This document shows, piece by piece, positions 63,465 through 64,000 of a DNA stretch of 64,000 nucleotides. The first letter of the stretch is position 1, and each line of letters starts with the position of its first letter. The notes under the pieces were generated by a model. It saw only the letters and a program-made list of their open reading frames with translations. It was not told where the DNA came from and searched no databases. The translations under genes and the position numbers were made by a program. This DNA comes from Bacteroidales bacterium (GTDB lineage: Bacteria > Bacteroidota > Bacteroidia > Bacteroidales > VadinHA17): contig JADJLX010000003.1 in the NCBI GenBank assembly GCA_016709865.1, positions 62,001 to 126,000 on the forward strand, in the 5' to 3' direction.

Positions 63465-64000
63465 ATGTGTGGAATAGTAGGCTATATTGGTTCTAAACCA
63501 GCAAAAGATATTGTAATAAACGGGCTTAAAAGGCTTGAATACCGCGGATACGACTCTGCAGGTATTGCTCTTGTTAACGGTGAGACTAAAATCTTTAAAT
63601 GTGCAGGAAGAGTTAAAGATCTCGAGGAGATGGTTAACAAATCGAATTTTAACGGCACCATTGGAATGGGTCACACCAGGTGGGCTACTCATGGTGAGCC
63701 AAATGAACTAAATGCGCATCCACAGATATCTTATAAGGGAAACTTTATCGTCGTACATAACGGGATAATTGAGAACTATTCAACTCTGAAAAAACATCTT
63801 GAAGGAAGAGGAATTAAGTTCACCAGCCAGACAGATACTGAAGTACTTGCAAACCTTATTGAACATATGTACCTCGAGGGCGACCTCACTGCCGAGCTGG
63901 CAATCACCCTTGCACTTAACAGGGTTGAAGGTGCTTATGGACTGGTAATAATCTGTACTAATGAACCCGACAGACTATTTGCTGCAAGAAAGGGGAGTCC
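63465..64000 (+). CDS. glmS: Glutamine-fructose-6-phosphate aminotransferase (3' end cut by window)
   Basis: The first 178 residues are visible. The N-terminus MCGIVGYIGSKPAKD carries the catalytic Cys2 of the class II glutaminase domain. LKRLEYRGYDSAGIAL, MGHTRWATHGEPNELNAHP and VVHNGIIENYSTLKK follow, all diagnostic of GlmS. It makes glucosamine-6-phosphate for cell-wall sugars. The sugar isomerase domains lie beyond the window. It follows the DUF4270 gene by 55 bases with a possible promoter of its own. Confidence 0.95.
   Translation, partial: MCGIVGYIGSKPAKDIVINGLKRLEYRGYDSAGIALVNGETKIFKCAGRVKDLEEMVNKSNFNGTIGMGHTRWATHGEPNELNAHPQISYKGNFIVVHNGIIENYSTLKKHLEGRGIKFTSQTDTEVLANLIEHMYLEGDLTAELAITLALNRVEGAYGLVIICTNEPDRLFAARKGS

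Overview
The window comes from a Bacteroidota genome, most likely order Bacteroidales/Marinilabiliales or a relative. Four things show this. It carries a type IX secretion core (gldK-gldL-gldM-gldN plus a PorP/SprF-like protein) and a GldA-like ATPase. It carries families largely confined to the phylum (DUF4296, DUF4834, DUF5723 and DUF4270-type proteins, the long form of IspG, a glycogen-synthase-like protein consisting only of the N-terminal domain). Several promoters match the Bacteroidota consensus TTTG-N19-TAnnTTTG. Start codons sit behind A-rich leaders rather than Shine-Dalgarno sequences. No rRNA, tRNA, CRISPR array or prophage was seen.

Layout. 1-2.8 kb (minus): a small RiPP-like or peptide-export cassette made of a PqqD-like protein, an HprK-like kinase, a SipW/Sec11-type signal peptidase homologue and an ABC exporter cut by the window edge. 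2.9-8.6 kb: rnr, then ispG and cysS on the minus strand. 9.1-19.2 kb: a methionine/SAM region. A consensus promoter, a SAM-I riboswitch and a Met/Cys-rich leader ORF precede metY-hom-metH-metF. A second homocysteine methyltransferase and metK follow on the minus strand. 19.4-22.6 kb: gldA, a tandem array of hairpin-bearing repeats interrupted by an IS200/REP-associated transposase cassette, and a universal stress protein. 22.8-28.2 kb: asnS, rpoN, a PAP2-like membrane protein, a glycosyltransferase and a radical SAM protein. 28.4-32.7 kb (minus): rbfA, a methyltransferase, a LolC/E-type permease, a DUF4296 lipoprotein and an amidohydrolase in one tight operon. 33-36.6 kb: trpS and a haem/haemoglobin-type TonB receptor. 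36.8-42.4 kb: four envelope proteins of unknown role. 42.4-45.1 kb: MlaF/MlaE-like transporter and manC. 45.2-54.6 kb (minus): topA, a degenerate arginase-like protein, porP/sprF, gldK, gldL, gldM, gldN. 54.8-64 kb: PBP1A, radA, a flippase-like protein, panD, panC, then the glgA-like gene, DUF4270 lipoprotein and the start of glmS.

Two conserved genes, metH and asnS, are each broken by a single-base frameshift at a homopolymer. This could be sequencing or assembly error and needs read-level checking.

Intergenic spaces are unusually rich in long inverted repeats of at least four families. The best candidates for new biology are the dual riboswitch/leader-peptide control of the methionine operon, the PqqD-HprK-signal-peptidase-ABC cassette, and the transposase embedded in its own-looking repeat array.
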